From Xanthobacteraceae bacterium 501b (GTDB lineage: Bacteria > Pseudomonadota > Alphaproteobacteria > Rhizobiales > Xanthobacteraceae), in NCBI GenBank assembly GCA_000378025.1, contig KB899087.1, positions 2,294,001 to 2,358,000 of the forward strand: a stretch of 64,000 nucleotides of DNA. The letters run 5' to 3'. The notes under the pieces are model-generated. The model was not told the origin of the DNA. It saw only the letters and a program-made list of their open reading frames with translations, and made no database searches. The stretch's first letter is position 1. Each line of letters opens with the position of its first letter. This document shows positions 25,640 to 34,011 of this stretch, one piece after another. The translations under genes were made by a program, and so were the position numbers.

Positions 25640-26677
25640 TCACTTCTGGATGAAGGACGCCCAGCGCTTCTGCGCTTCCTCACCCGCCGGCGAGCTCCAC
25701 CACGCTACCGAGATCAACACCTGCTTGGCCGCATTCTCCGGCGAGCTCGGCATCTGGGCGGCGCGCTCGGGCGAGATTTTGCCCGTCTTATAAGCGGCGG
25801 GGTTGCCCGGGCCGTAATCGATATAGGCCGGGAAGTTCGCCTGGATGTCCGCCGAGATCGCCGCGTTCAGGAACTTGTAGGAGGTGTCCAGATTGGGCGC
25901 GCCCTTGAGGATGCAGAGCGAGGTTTCCTGCAGAAAGCCCTGATTGAAGGTGTAGCCGATCGGCGCACCTTCCTTGATCACCGCAGTGACGCGGCCGTTC
26001 CACGCCATCTCCATGTCGATCTCGCCATCGGCGAGAAGCTGAGCCGACTGGGCACCGGACGTCCACCACACGGTGACATGGGGCTTCAGCTGCTCCAGCT
26101 TCTTGAAGGCGCGGTCGACATCGAGCGGGTAGAGCTTGTCGGCCGGCACGCCATCCGCCAGCAGCGCCGCCTCCAGCGTCGCCATCGGGTGGCTGCGCAG
26201 CGCCCGCGTGCCCGGGAATTTCTTCACGTCCCAGAAATCGACCCAGCTCTTCGGCCCGTTTTCGCCGTACTTCTGCTTGTTGAAAGCAAGGACCGACGAA
26301 TAAAACTCATAGGGAACCGAATAAGCCGTCTTGTAGTCGGCGGGAATTTCGGCGGCATTGGGCAGCCGGGAGAAGTCGAGCTTCTCGATCATGCCCTGCT
26401 CGCCGCCGCGAATGCAGTCCTTGGTCGGTGTGTCGATCACGTCCCAGATCGGCTTGCCGGTGGCCGTCTGGGTCTTCAGTACCGGCCAGGCGTCGGGCGA
26501 GGAGTCCTGGTTGATGGTGATGCCGAGTAGCTTAGCGACCGGATCGAGGATGGCCTTGGTCTGGGCCTCCTGATAGGCGCCGCCCTGGGAGACGAAGGTG
26601 ATCTGTTCGGCTGAAGCGGCCGCGGCCGACAGCAGCAGCGCCGCCGTTATCGCAGGTATCGAGAGTGTCACGCGCAT
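25640..26677 (-). CDS. ABC transporter substrate-binding protein, PotD/family-1 type
   Basis: 345 residues. Signal peptide ending AAAASAEQ, then VSQGGAYQEAQTKAILDPVAK, typical of the PotD-like group that binds polyamines or related cationic compounds. The fold elements WDVIDTPTKDCIRGGEQGMIEKLD and LAWNGR-like MEMAWNGRVTAVIKEG are clear. Start ATG 26677 has GAGGAGA six bases before it; an in-frame upstream ATG at 26698 is weaker. Its operon partners suggest an amine substrate. Confidence 0.92.
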   Translation of the reverse strand: MRVTLSIPAITAALLLSAAAASAEQITFVSQGGAYQEAQTKAILDPVAKLLGITINQDSSPDAWPVLKTQTATGKPIWDVIDTPTKDCIRGGEQGMIEKLDFSRLPNAAEIPADYKTAYSVPYEFYSSVLAFNKQKYGENGPKSWVDFWDVKKFPGTRALRSHPMATLEAALLADGVPADKLYPLDVDRAFKKLEQLKPHVTVWWTSGAQSAQLLADGEIDMEMAWNGRVTAVIKEGAPIGYTFNQGFLQETSLCILKGAPNLDTSYKFLNAAISADIQANFPAYIDYGPGNPAAYKTGKISPERAAQMPSSPENAAKQVLISVAWWSSPAGEEAQKRWASFIQK

Positions 26678-26741
26678 TACGGTTCTCCTCTGGGTCATTC
26701 TTGTCGGCCGCTGGCGTCGCTGAAGCGATGATCGCGGCGCA

Positions 26742-28064
26742 TCATCGCCCTATGGCGTCGAGGAACTGGTACCAGCCCGCGACCAGGCGGACGGCGGGTT
26801 CGCGCAATCCGTAGAAGGGGATGGGAAGAAGCGGCTGCCGTGTCAGCAGGCCGAGATCGGGCGTGCCACCAGTGACCAGCGCGGCGACATGGCGGCCGAT
26901 CCCGGAGGCGAGGGCCACGCCGGTGCCGTTGTAGCCAACCGAATAGACGACGCGGTCGTCGAGCCGCCCGAGATGCGGCAAGCTGTCCAGCGTCATGGCC
27001 ACCAGCCCCGACCAGCGATGCGTCACCGTCACCGAGGCGAGCTGAGGGAACTGGCCCACCATGGCCTTTTCCAGCGCCGCGAAGGCTGCCACGCTGTCGC
27101 TCTTGCCGAAGGCGCCGCGCCCGCCATAGAGCAGGCGATCGCCTGATTTTCGGAACCAGCGCATCATGCGCCGCGTCTCGGTGTAGCTGCGGCCGCCCGC
27201 CAGCAGCGCTTCGCCCGGGGTGCCCGCGAGCGGTTCGGTGGCGATCATCGCCGAGCGGAACGGGATGATCGATGTCCGCACGCTCGCTGTCGCCGGTGTC
27301 AGGTCGGAATAGGAATTGGTGGCAATGACGAGCTGGCGCGCGGTGATCCGTCCGGTTGGCGTCTCCACCTGAACGCCGGCGCCCTCGTGCCCAACTCGGA
27401 TGACCGGCGTGTTCTCGTGGATGACGATCCCCAGAGCCTTGAGCCCAGCCGCCATGCCGAGCACGAAGTTGAGCGGGTGGATGACACCGCCATGGGTGTT
27501 GAGCATGCCGCCGGTGAAGCCGCGCGAGCCGGTCTCGGCCGCCACCTCCTCGGCACTCAGGATAGAGACCCCGGTGTCGCCCAGTGCCTCGCGCAGCCAT
27601 GTGGCTTCGCTCCTGAGCCCCTCGAATGTGTGGGCATTGTGAGCGCAGCGCAGCGAGCCCGACGGTCGGTAGTCGGCGCCCGCAATGCCGAGTTCCTCGA
27701 CCAGCTGGCCGACATGCTCGATCGCCTCCAGCCCGAGAGCGTGCATGCGGCGCGCCGTGTCGAGGCCATGGCGCGCCGCGATCTCGTTGAAGCCGATGCG
27801 GAACTTGCCGGACACAACCCCGCCATTGCGCCCGCTGGCGCCCCAGCCGATGCGGTTGGCCTCGATGACCACAGGCGAGAGGCCGGCCCTGGCGAGATAG
27901 AACGCTGTGGAGAGCCCGGTATAGCCGCCGCCGATAATGGCGACGTCGAAGATGTGGTCGCCCGACAGGCTCCCGAATGCCGGCCGCGCGACCGAAGTCG
28001 CCTGCCAGAGCGAGCCGCTGTCGATCCGGTACGTGGGGGCGGCCATACCCGTCGGGCTCGGCAT
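26742..28064 (-). CDS. FAD-dependent amine oxidase-like protein (DAO/PuuB type)
   Basis: 440 residues. Rossmann FAD motif VAIIGGGYTGLSTAFYLARAGLSPVVIEA followed by NRIGWGASGRNGGVVSG, the arrangement of gamma-glutamylputrescine oxidase and glycine/sarcosine oxidase relatives. RVVYSVGYNGTGVALASGIGRHVA near the end closes the FAD site. Oxidises a C-N bond in an amine or amino acid. ATG 28064 overlaps the HAD gene stop (ATGA), so the two are coupled. A GTG-like longer start at 28091 is unlikely. Confidence 0.9.
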   Translation of the reverse strand: MPSPTGMAAPTYRIDSGSLWQATSVARPAFGSLSGDHIFDVAIIGGGYTGLSTAFYLARAGLSPVVIEANRIGWGASGRNGGVVSGKFRIGFNEIAARHGLDTARRMHALGLEAIEHVGQLVEELGIAGADYRPSGSLRCAHNAHTFEGLRSEATWLREALGDTGVSILSAEEVAAETGSRGFTGGMLNTHGGVIHPLNFVLGMAAGLKALGIVIHENTPVIRVGHEGAGVQVETPTGRITARQLVIATNSYSDLTPATASVRTSIIPFRSAMIATEPLAGTPGEALLAGGRSYTETRRMMRWFRKSGDRLLYGGRGAFGKSDSVAAFAALEKAMVGQFPQLASVTVTHRWSGLVAMTLDSLPHLGRLDDRVVYSVGYNGTGVALASGIGRHVAALVTGGTPDLGLLTRQPLLPIPFYGLREPAVRLVAGWYQFLDAIGR

Positions 28065-28786
28065 CAGGCGGCCGCGCGGGCGGCGGCGCACTCCGCATCG
28101 ACCGCGTCGGCGAGTTGCTTGAGCGAGGAGAAGTGGAAGTCCGGCTTTGTCATCACCTTGGGATCGGGCGTGCCGCCAAAACCCTTCTGGCCCTGGCGGC
28201 GCTCGATCCAGCAGGTAATGTAGCCCTCGGCCTTGGCGACGCCGATGTCGTGATACTGGCTCTGCGCGACATGCAGGATCTCACACTGCTGGAAGCCGAG
28301 CGCGGACTGCCGGCCCTTGTTGAAGGCGAAGAAGCGGGGATCAGGCTTGGCGCATCCGGTCTCGTCGCAGGTGACGCTGTCATGGAACGGATTGCCGAGC
28401 GTGGCGGAATAAGCGGAGAAGGCGGTGCGGTCCGCATTGGTCATGGCGACGAGGCGGAAGTTCTTCCGCAGCCGGCGCAGCGCCTCGACGGAATCGGCGA
28501 AGGCCGGCCAGCGCAGCACTGCGAGCTGGAAGGCCTCGGCGGTAGCTTCGTCATTGTTGAAGCCGCATTCATTGGCGAGCGACAGATAGACGTCCTTCAT
28601 CGCGAAGGAGGAGCGGCCATAGTTTTTATCGCGGCCCCGCTTGTAGGGCTCGAAGATCTCGTCGTCGCTGGCTGCCGCCGCCTTCGGCCCGCCCAGCGCG
28701 CGCACCGCGCCGAGGACACCCGCCTCGAAATCGATCAGCGTGCCGACCACGTCGAACGTCATGACCTTGAAATCGGTGAACTTCAT
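28064..28786 (-). CDS. HAD-superfamily hydrolase (haloacid dehalogenase type II-like)
   Basis: 240 residues. Nucleophile block TFDVVGTLIDFE (Asp12), motif II AMTNADRTAF, motif III KPDPRFFAF and the final acidic pair in AQSQYHDIGVAKAEG. The form FDxxGTLxD is shared by L-2-haloacid dehalogenases and phosphatases of the same group. Located between the ATPase and the amine oxidase-like gene of an amine uptake operon, so it may hydrolyse a phosphoryl or halo group on the imported compound; this is inference. Confidence 0.85.
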   Translation of the reverse strand: MKFTDFKVMTFDVVGTLIDFEAGVLGAVRALGGPKAAAASDDEIFEPYKRGRDKNYGRSSFAMKDVYLSLANECGFNNDEATAEAFQLAVLRWPAFADSVEALRRLRKNFRLVAMTNADRTAFSAYSATLGNPFHDSVTCDETGCAKPDPRFFAFNKGRQSALGFQQCEILHVAQSQYHDIGVAKAEGYITCWIERRQGQKGFGGTPDPKVMTKPDFHFSSLKQLADAVDAECAAARAAA

Positions 28787-28823
28787 TTTCTGCGTTCCTC
28801 TTGGAAGGTGTCGGTAATTCGGG

Positions 28824-29915
28824 TCAGCGGACGTTCGGCACGACGATGGTGTCGTCCGGGTGGATGGCGACGGCGATGCGCTCGCCCGGCATCTTGAGCA
28901 GCGAACGGCCCTGGTGATTGCTCGGCACCCTGAGGCTGAGCCGCGCGCCCCGGTCGAGCTCCAGAAAGATGCGGATGCTCTCGCCCTGGTAGAGGGTCTC
29001 GGTCACGACGCCGCTCAGCACGTTTTCCATTCCCGGCCCCGCGTCCGCGACGATGGTGAGCTTCTCGGAATGGACAGCGAGGAACAGTTCGGTGACTCCC
29101 GGCACCGGCCGCGCGGAGATGAGGCGCGTGCCGTCGAGATCGACCGAGCGGTCATCCAGGCGCCGCACCGGAAGCAGCGTCGCCTCACCGATGAAGCCGG
29201 CGACGAAGGCATCCGCCGGATGGTCATGCAGACGCTCCGGCGTATCGACCTGGATCAACTGCCCCTTGTTCATGACCGCGACGCGATCGCTCATGGTGAG
29301 CGCCTCGCGCTGGTCGTGCGTCACATAGATCATCGTCGCCGCGAGCTTGCGGTGCAGGTGCTTGAGCTCGATCTGCATGGTCTCGCGCAACTGCTTGTCC
29401 AGCGCGGAGAGGGGCTCGTCCATCAGGATCAGGCGCGGCTCGAAAATCATGGCGCGGGCGAGCGCGACGCGCTGCCGCTGGCCGCCAGACAGTTCGTGGA
29501 TCTTGCGCGCGCCGAAACCGCCGAGTTCCACCATGTCGAGCGCGGATTTGAGCCTGGCCGGCCATTCGGACTTCGGCATACGCCGCGCCCGCAGCGGAAA
29601 CGTCACGTTCTCAGCGACGTTCATGTGCGGGAACAGCGCGTAGTTCTGGAACACGATGCCGATGTCGCGCTTGTGCGGCGGCTCGAAGGTGATGTCGCGC
29701 TCGCCGAGGAAGATCGCGCCGGAGGTCGGTTGGACGAAGCCGCCGAGAATACCGAGCAAGGTGGTCTTTCCCGAGCCGGACGGCCCCAGGATCGAGACGA
29801 ACTCCCCCGGCGCGACGTCGAGGTCGATCGCGTCGAGCGCGCGGAAGCTTCCATAGAACTTGGAAGCGCCGCGAATGGAAACCCCTACCGTGTCACGCGA
29901 AATCACTGTCGACAT
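28824..29915 (-). CDS. ABC transporter ATP-binding protein, PotA type
   Basis: 363 residues. Walker A GPSGSGKTT (44-52), Q-loop FQNYALFPHMNV, signature LSGGQRQRVALARA, Walker B LILMDEPLSALD and the C-terminal TOBE domain (about 270-363). Identifies the energising subunit of a polyamine/iron/amine-type importer. Start ATG 29915 is chosen since it directly precedes the homologous part; an upstream in-frame start at 29984 adds 23 residues. First gene of the operon, divergent from the LysR gene. Confidence 0.95.
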   Translation of the reverse strand: MSTVISRDTVGVSIRGASKFYGSFRALDAIDLDVAPGEFVSILGPSGSGKTTLLGILGGFVQPTSGAIFLGERDITFEPPHKRDIGIVFQNYALFPHMNVAENVTFPLRARRMPKSEWPARLKSALDMVELGGFGARKIHELSGGQRQRVALARAMIFEPRLILMDEPLSALDKQLRETMQIELKHLHRKLAATMIYVTHDQREALTMSDRVAVMNKGQLIQVDTPERLHDHPADAFVAGFIGEATLLPVRRLDDRSVDLDGTRLISARPVPGVTELFLAVHSEKLTIVADAGPGMENVLSGVVTETLYQGESIRIFLELDRGARLSLRVPSNHQGRSLLKMPGERIAVAIHPDDTIVVPNVR

Positions 29916-30175
29916 GCTGTTCCCCGGCTCGCCCGCGAGACCGCTGTCGCGACACATCCCCTCGCCATGGGACCTCCTTCGCAAAGCTACGGCGGAACGT
30001 TACATCGCGCGCAGCAGATGCTGCCGCGTCTGCGAGGCGGCTTCTGCCGCACACAGGCCACTATGCGGCGCGGCCACGTCCGAATGCTCTGATCGCGGGC
30101 CCGAAACGAGCCTTCCATGGCGGCAGGAAACCAATGATCGACGCCGCATTCAATTGAAAAAATATCCGGACAAAG

Positions 30176-30188
30176 TTACATTATGTAA
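30176..30188. promoter_or_regulatory. LysR-type box (T-N11-A palindrome) overlapping the regulator start
   Basis: TTACATTATGTAA is a perfect 6+1+6 palindrome with the T-N11-A form bound by LysR-type regulators. Its last base is the A of the ATG of the LysR gene. A site here would let the protein repress its own gene while sitting in the intergenic region shared with the divergent ABC operon. Confidence 0.6.
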
Positions 30189-31144
30189 TGCGTAAACTGC
30201 GTCTCGCCCTGCCATCGATGAATGGCTTCTTCACGTTCGAGGCTGCGGCGCGCTGTGGCAACTTCGCCCGCGCCGCCGAGGAGCTCAACGTGACACCGGC
30301 CGCCGTGAGCCGGATGATGGGTCGGCTGGAGGACCATCTCGGCATCATCCTGTTCGACCGAACGCCCGGCGGCGTGACGCTGACCGAGGCCGGGCGGATC
30401 CTCTATGAGGCCGTTTCGCGCGGCTTCTCGGGCTTCGAGCATGCCCTGCGCGAAATCGAAGACCGCAAGACGGGCGTTCAGACCGTCACCCTGTCGGTCT
30501 CGACCGGCTTCACAACGCACTGGATCATGCCGCACATGGCGGAGATCAAGCGGGCCTTCCCTTCGCTCGAACTGCGTTTCCAGCTCATCATGTCGGCACT
30601 GTCCGGGCCGGTATCGGATGTTGACCTCGGCATGCGCTTCGTCGACGGCCCGGACGAGCGGCATGAGGCGAGCTACATCATGCCGGAGATTCTGGTGCCG
30701 ATCTGCAGCCCGGGCTACCGCGACCGGCAGCAGCATTCGCCGGCCGATGCAGCGACGGAAAGCTTGATCAATTTCGGCGACGCGCAGCCCGACTGGTCGC
30801 AGGTGTTCTTTCCCGGCGACCCCGGCGCGGCGACCAATTCGATGATCTTCTCCGACTATGCGATCGTCGTGCAGGCGGCGATGCTGGGCCAGGGCGTGGC
30901 ACTCGGCTGGCTCAACGTCACCTGCCACTGGCTGCGGACAAGGGCCCTTGTCCCGGCGAGCCCCAGTGTCAGGGTCACGGGCCGGCACTGCCAGTTCGTG
31001 CGCTCGCGTGACAAGCCGCTGCGGCCGATCGTGGCCGATCTGCGCGACTGGTTCATTGCGCGGCTCGGCGAAGATGTCAGGCAGGTCGCCCAGCTCTATC
31101 CGGAGCTTCAGCTTGAAGCGCTGCTCGAACGCGGGCGCGCGTGA
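30188..31144 (+). CDS. LysR-family transcriptional regulator
   Basis: 318 residues. N-terminal winged helix LPSMNGFFTFEAAARCGNFARAAEELNVTPAAVSRMMGRLEDHLGIILFDRTPGGVTLTEAG, then a periplasmic-binding-like sensor domain (VTLSVSTGFTTHWIMPHM). GcvA-like in that the opening helix reads LPSMNGFFTFEAAAR. It is divergent from the amine-type ABC operon, separated by 272 bp, and very likely controls it in response to the imported compound. A T-N11-A palindrome touches its start codon. Confidence 0.92.
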   Translation: MRKLRLALPSMNGFFTFEAAARCGNFARAAEELNVTPAAVSRMMGRLEDHLGIILFDRTPGGVTLTEAGRILYEAVSRGFSGFEHALREIEDRKTGVQTVTLSVSTGFTTHWIMPHMAEIKRAFPSLELRFQLIMSALSGPVSDVDLGMRFVDGPDERHEASYIMPEILVPICSPGYRDRQQHSPADAATESLINFGDAQPDWSQVFFPGDPGAATNSMIFSDYAIVVQAAMLGQGVALGWLNVTCHWLRTRALVPASPSVRVTGRHCQFVRSRDKPLRPIVADLRDWFIARLGEDVRQVAQLYPELQLEALLERGRA

Positions 31145-31481
31145 GCACTCGACGGTCGCGACCGCGCCGAAACGCCTCGTCAGCTGAACCAATGCCCATA
31201 TTGGTTGAACAGCCACCTCCTCCCCGCCATCGATAGAAATTCGCGACCATGTGCGGCGCGATCGGAAAGGCCGTGCCCTGCCCTGCCAAAGGCCGGCTAA
31301 TCTCGACAGGCTTTGTTGACGTAAGGTCAGGGCCAATATAAAACCAAAACCGAATAGGTTGCGATTGATTGAATGGGACACTGAGGTGTCGCCAGCGTCC
31401 CTCGCGGCACGCACGGGCCGCCAGAGCCCGGATGAAACAAAATTGCACGAGAAAGAGCATCCTTGCGGGAGGAGCGTGGAC
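31145..31481. other. Intergenic region with a possible promoter for the decarboxylase-tct operon
   Basis: 337 bp with no convincing gene. A TTGACG box at 31316-31321 and TAAAAC at 31339-31344 are spaced 17 bp and could be a sigma-70-type promoter for the rightward operon. The frame of the following gene stays open back to 31359, but that part lacks family likeness. Confidence 0.4.
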
Positions 31482-32477
31482 GTGGGTACGCCGACCAATA
31501 TCTCGATGGCCTTCTGGAACCATGATCGCGTTCAGGCGCTGATCGACGGCACGCTGGCCCTGCCCGGCTTCACCACTGACATCCACGTCCTGCCGACGAG
31601 CGCGCTGTTTCCGATCGCCGTGCAGGAGGCGCGCTTTGACGTCACCGAACTTTCCCTTTCCAGCCACATCCTGCAGGTCTCGCGCGGCACTCCCGATTAC
31701 ACGGCCGTACCGGTCTTTCTCTCGCGCTCCTTCCGCCATAACGGCTTCTTCAAGCGGGCCGGCTCCGGCATAAACACCCCGGCGGACTTTGCCGGCCGCG
31801 CCATCGGCGTTCCCGAATATCAGATGACCGCCGCGCTCTGGATGCGCGGCATTCTCAATGATGATTATGGCGTGCGCGCCGAAGACGTCTCCTGGCGCAC
31901 CGGGGCGCTCGACCAGGGCGTGCGCCGCGAGCGCCTGGCTCTCACCCCGCCAGCGGAACTTTCGATCACGCCGATCAACGAGGGCGAGACGCTGCAGGAC
32001 CTGCTCCTCGCCGGTGCGATCGACGGCCTGCTGGCCCCCAATCCGCCCAAGGCCTTCCTCGACGGCGACCCGCGCATCGAGCGCGTCTTCCCCGATTTCG
32101 AGGCCGCCGAGCGCGCCTATTTTGCCCGGACCGGGTTCTTTCCGGTCATGCATGTGCTGGCGGTGCGGGACACGCTGGTCCGGCGCCATCCCGATCTGCC
32201 GATGCAGCTGTTCGACACGTTCCGCAGCGCACGCGACCTGGCGATGCAGAGGTTGCGGGAAATATGGCTCGGCTCGGCGAACCGGCTGACGCTGCCCTGG
32301 CTGAACGCCAGCATGGAAGCGACCCTGGCCACCATGGGCCGCGACTACTGGCCCTATGGCTTCACAGCCGCGCGCACCGAGCTTGCCGCCGCCTGCCGCT
32401 ATTCCACCGAGCAGCACCTCGCCATGCGGCAGGTCTCGCCAGAAGAGCTTTTCCACCCGTCGACACTCTGGACCTGA
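31482..32477 (+). CDS. 4,5-dihydroxyphthalate decarboxylase-like protein
   Basis: 331 residues. Resembles 4,5-dihydroxyphthalate decarboxylase (Pht5/OphC) across its length, with blocks SALFPIAVQEARFDVTELSLSS, LSRSFRHNGFFKRAGSGI, IGVPEYQMTAALWMRGIL and a C-terminal WPYGF. These proteins have a periplasmic-binding-protein-like fold; the true enzyme removes CO2 from 4,5-dihydroxyphthalate. Start GTG 31482 follows GGGAGGAG by seven bases. Next to a TctC-B-A carboxylate importer, a role in using an aromatic or other polycarboxylate is plausible. Confidence 0.78.
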   Translation: MGTPTNISMAFWNHDRVQALIDGTLALPGFTTDIHVLPTSALFPIAVQEARFDVTELSLSSHILQVSRGTPDYTAVPVFLSRSFRHNGFFKRAGSGINTPADFAGRAIGVPEYQMTAALWMRGILNDDYGVRAEDVSWRTGALDQGVRRERLALTPPAELSITPINEGETLQDLLLAGAIDGLLAPNPPKAFLDGDPRIERVFPDFEAAERAYFARTGFFPVMHVLAVRDTLVRRHPDLPMQLFDTFRSARDLAMQRLREIWLGSANRLTLPWLNASMEATLATMGRDYWPYGFTAARTELAAACRYSTEQHLAMRQVSPEELFHPSTLWT

Positions 32478-32535
32478 ACGAAGCCAGGGACGGTGGAACT
32501 GGACAAACGACAACAGACCAAACGGGAGGACTTTC

Positions 32536-33531
32536 ATGACGACAAGGACAAGGAGTGCCGGCGCGCTCGCCATTACCTGCGCGCTTTCCTGGGCCATGGC
32601 CGCCACCGTGCCCGCATTGGCGCAAACCGAGATGCGCGCGCCCAAGGGGCCAATCGAGATCACCGTCGGTTCCGGCGCCGGCGGATCGCCCGATGTCATC
32701 ATGCGGACCATGGCCAAGATCATGAATGATGGCCTGGTCGAGAACCCGATCGTGGTCCAGAACCGGACCGGTGGCGGTCATTCCAACGCCTACAACTATG
32801 TCCTGGGCAAGAAGGGCGACGAGAACGTCCTCCTCACTTTGGCCTCGCCTGTTTTCACCACCCCGATCGTCCAGGGCACGCCCTCGGTGATCGACCAGGT
32901 CACGCCGATCGCCGGCTTCGTCCAGTCGGAGCTGGTGTTGCTGACCAACCCGGACGGCAAGTTCAACACGCTTGAAGAGTTCGTGGCCGCCGCCAAGGCG
33001 CAGCCCGGCCGTGTCCGCATCGCCGGCGGCGCCTCGGGCGGCAACGACCATCTGGCCACCGCTCTGGTCGAGCAGGCCGCCGACATCAAGCTGACCTACA
33101 TTCCGCATGAAAGCGGCTCGGCGGCGCAGGCCACCTTCCTCGGCGGCAATGTCGAGGGCCATTTCGCCACGCTGGCAGAGGGCCTGACCCTCATCGAATC
33201 CGGCAAGGCCAAGCCGCTGGCCATTCTCTCGGAGAAGCGCCGCACCGAGCCCGGCTACAAGGATGTGCCAACCGCGAAGGAACAGGGCGTCGACGTTGTC
33301 TACCTTCAGTTCTGGGGCGTGGCGGGTCCTCCGGGCCTCGATCCGGCCGTTGCCGCCTGGTGGGCGGACAAGTTCCAGAAGGCCACGGAGACCCAAGCCT
33401 GGAAGGACACGATCGCCAAGAACCTGCAGCTGTCCACCTTCTACGGGCTGGAGGACGCCGGGGCCTATTTCAAGCGTGAGCAGGACACGTTCCGACGTCT
33501 CCTGACAAGCGTCGGCCTCGCGAAGAACTGA
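32536..33531 (+). CDS. Tripartite tricarboxylate transporter solute-binding protein (Bug/TctC family)
   Basis: 331 residues. Signal peptide ending ATVPALAQ, then ITVGSGAGGSPDVIMRTMAKIMNDG, the Bug N-terminal loop with G-x-GG-S/x-D, and NRTGGGHSNAYNYVLGKKGD, and HESGSAAQATFLGGNVEGHFA. Binds carboxylates and delivers them to TctAB. GGGAGGA precedes ATG 32536. Follows the decarboxylase-like gene by 58 bp and precedes tctB by 16 bp. Confidence 0.93.
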   Translation: MTTRTRSAGALAITCALSWAMAATVPALAQTEMRAPKGPIEITVGSGAGGSPDVIMRTMAKIMNDGLVENPIVVQNRTGGGHSNAYNYVLGKKGDENVLLTLASPVFTTPIVQGTPSVIDQVTPIAGFVQSELVLLTNPDGKFNTLEEFVAAAKAQPGRVRIAGGASGGNDHLATALVEQAADIKLTYIPHESGSAAQATFLGGNVEGHFATLAEGLTLIESGKAKPLAILSEKRRTEPGYKDVPTAKEQGVDVVYLQFWGVAGPPGLDPAVAAWWADKFQKATETQAWKDTIAKNLQLSTFYGLEDAGAYFKREQDTFRRLLTSVGLAKN

Positions 33532-33547
33532 CCGGCGGAGCCAGACG

Positions 33548-34000
33548 ATGAGACTTCTCGCGGCACTTCCCGCTCTGTTCATGATCGGGCTGTCCCTGAT
33601 CGTCGGCCTTGGGACGATGGGCCTGCGCTATTGGGACGGCGTGACGCCGGGGCCTGCGTTCTTTCCCGTCTGGCTTGCCGCTGCGGGGGCGCTGCTGGCC
33701 ATGATTCTGCTCGTTCAGCAGTTTCGTGGCCACTCCCTCGGCGATCTCGATTTTCCCGACAAGGCCGGCTTCCTGCGTGTCGGCGCGACCCTCGCGGCGA
33801 TGGTCGGCATGGGCCTGGTGACGCCTGTCATCGGCATGGTGCCCGCCGTCGCCCTCTTCATCGGGATCATGCTGACGATCGTGCTGCGGCAGAAGCTGGT
33901 GCCCAGCCTCCTCACCGCCGTCGGCGTGGCCGTCGGCGTCGAGCTCGTCTTCGTGCGTTGGCTGGGCGTTTCCCTGCCGACTTTCGCCTTCAGCCTTTGA
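33548..34000 (+). CDS. tctB: Tripartite tricarboxylate transporter small membrane subunit TctB
   Basis: 150 residues, four hydrophobic helices, the size and pattern of TctB. The conserved G-P-A-F-F-P-x-W segment in the first loop (GVTPGPAFFPVWLA) is diagnostic. It pairs with TctA to form the membrane part of a sodium- or proton-driven carboxylate importer. Located between the binding protein and tctA, as in complete TTT operons. Confidence 0.9.
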   Translation: MRLLAALPALFMIGLSLIVGLGTMGLRYWDGVTPGPAFFPVWLAAAGALLAMILLVQQFRGHSLGDLDFPDKAGFLRVGATLAAMVGMGLVTPVIGMVPAVALFIGIMLTIVLRQKLVPSLLTAVGVAVGVELVFVRWLGVSLPTFAFSL

Positions 34001-34011
34001 GTGCGCGAACC

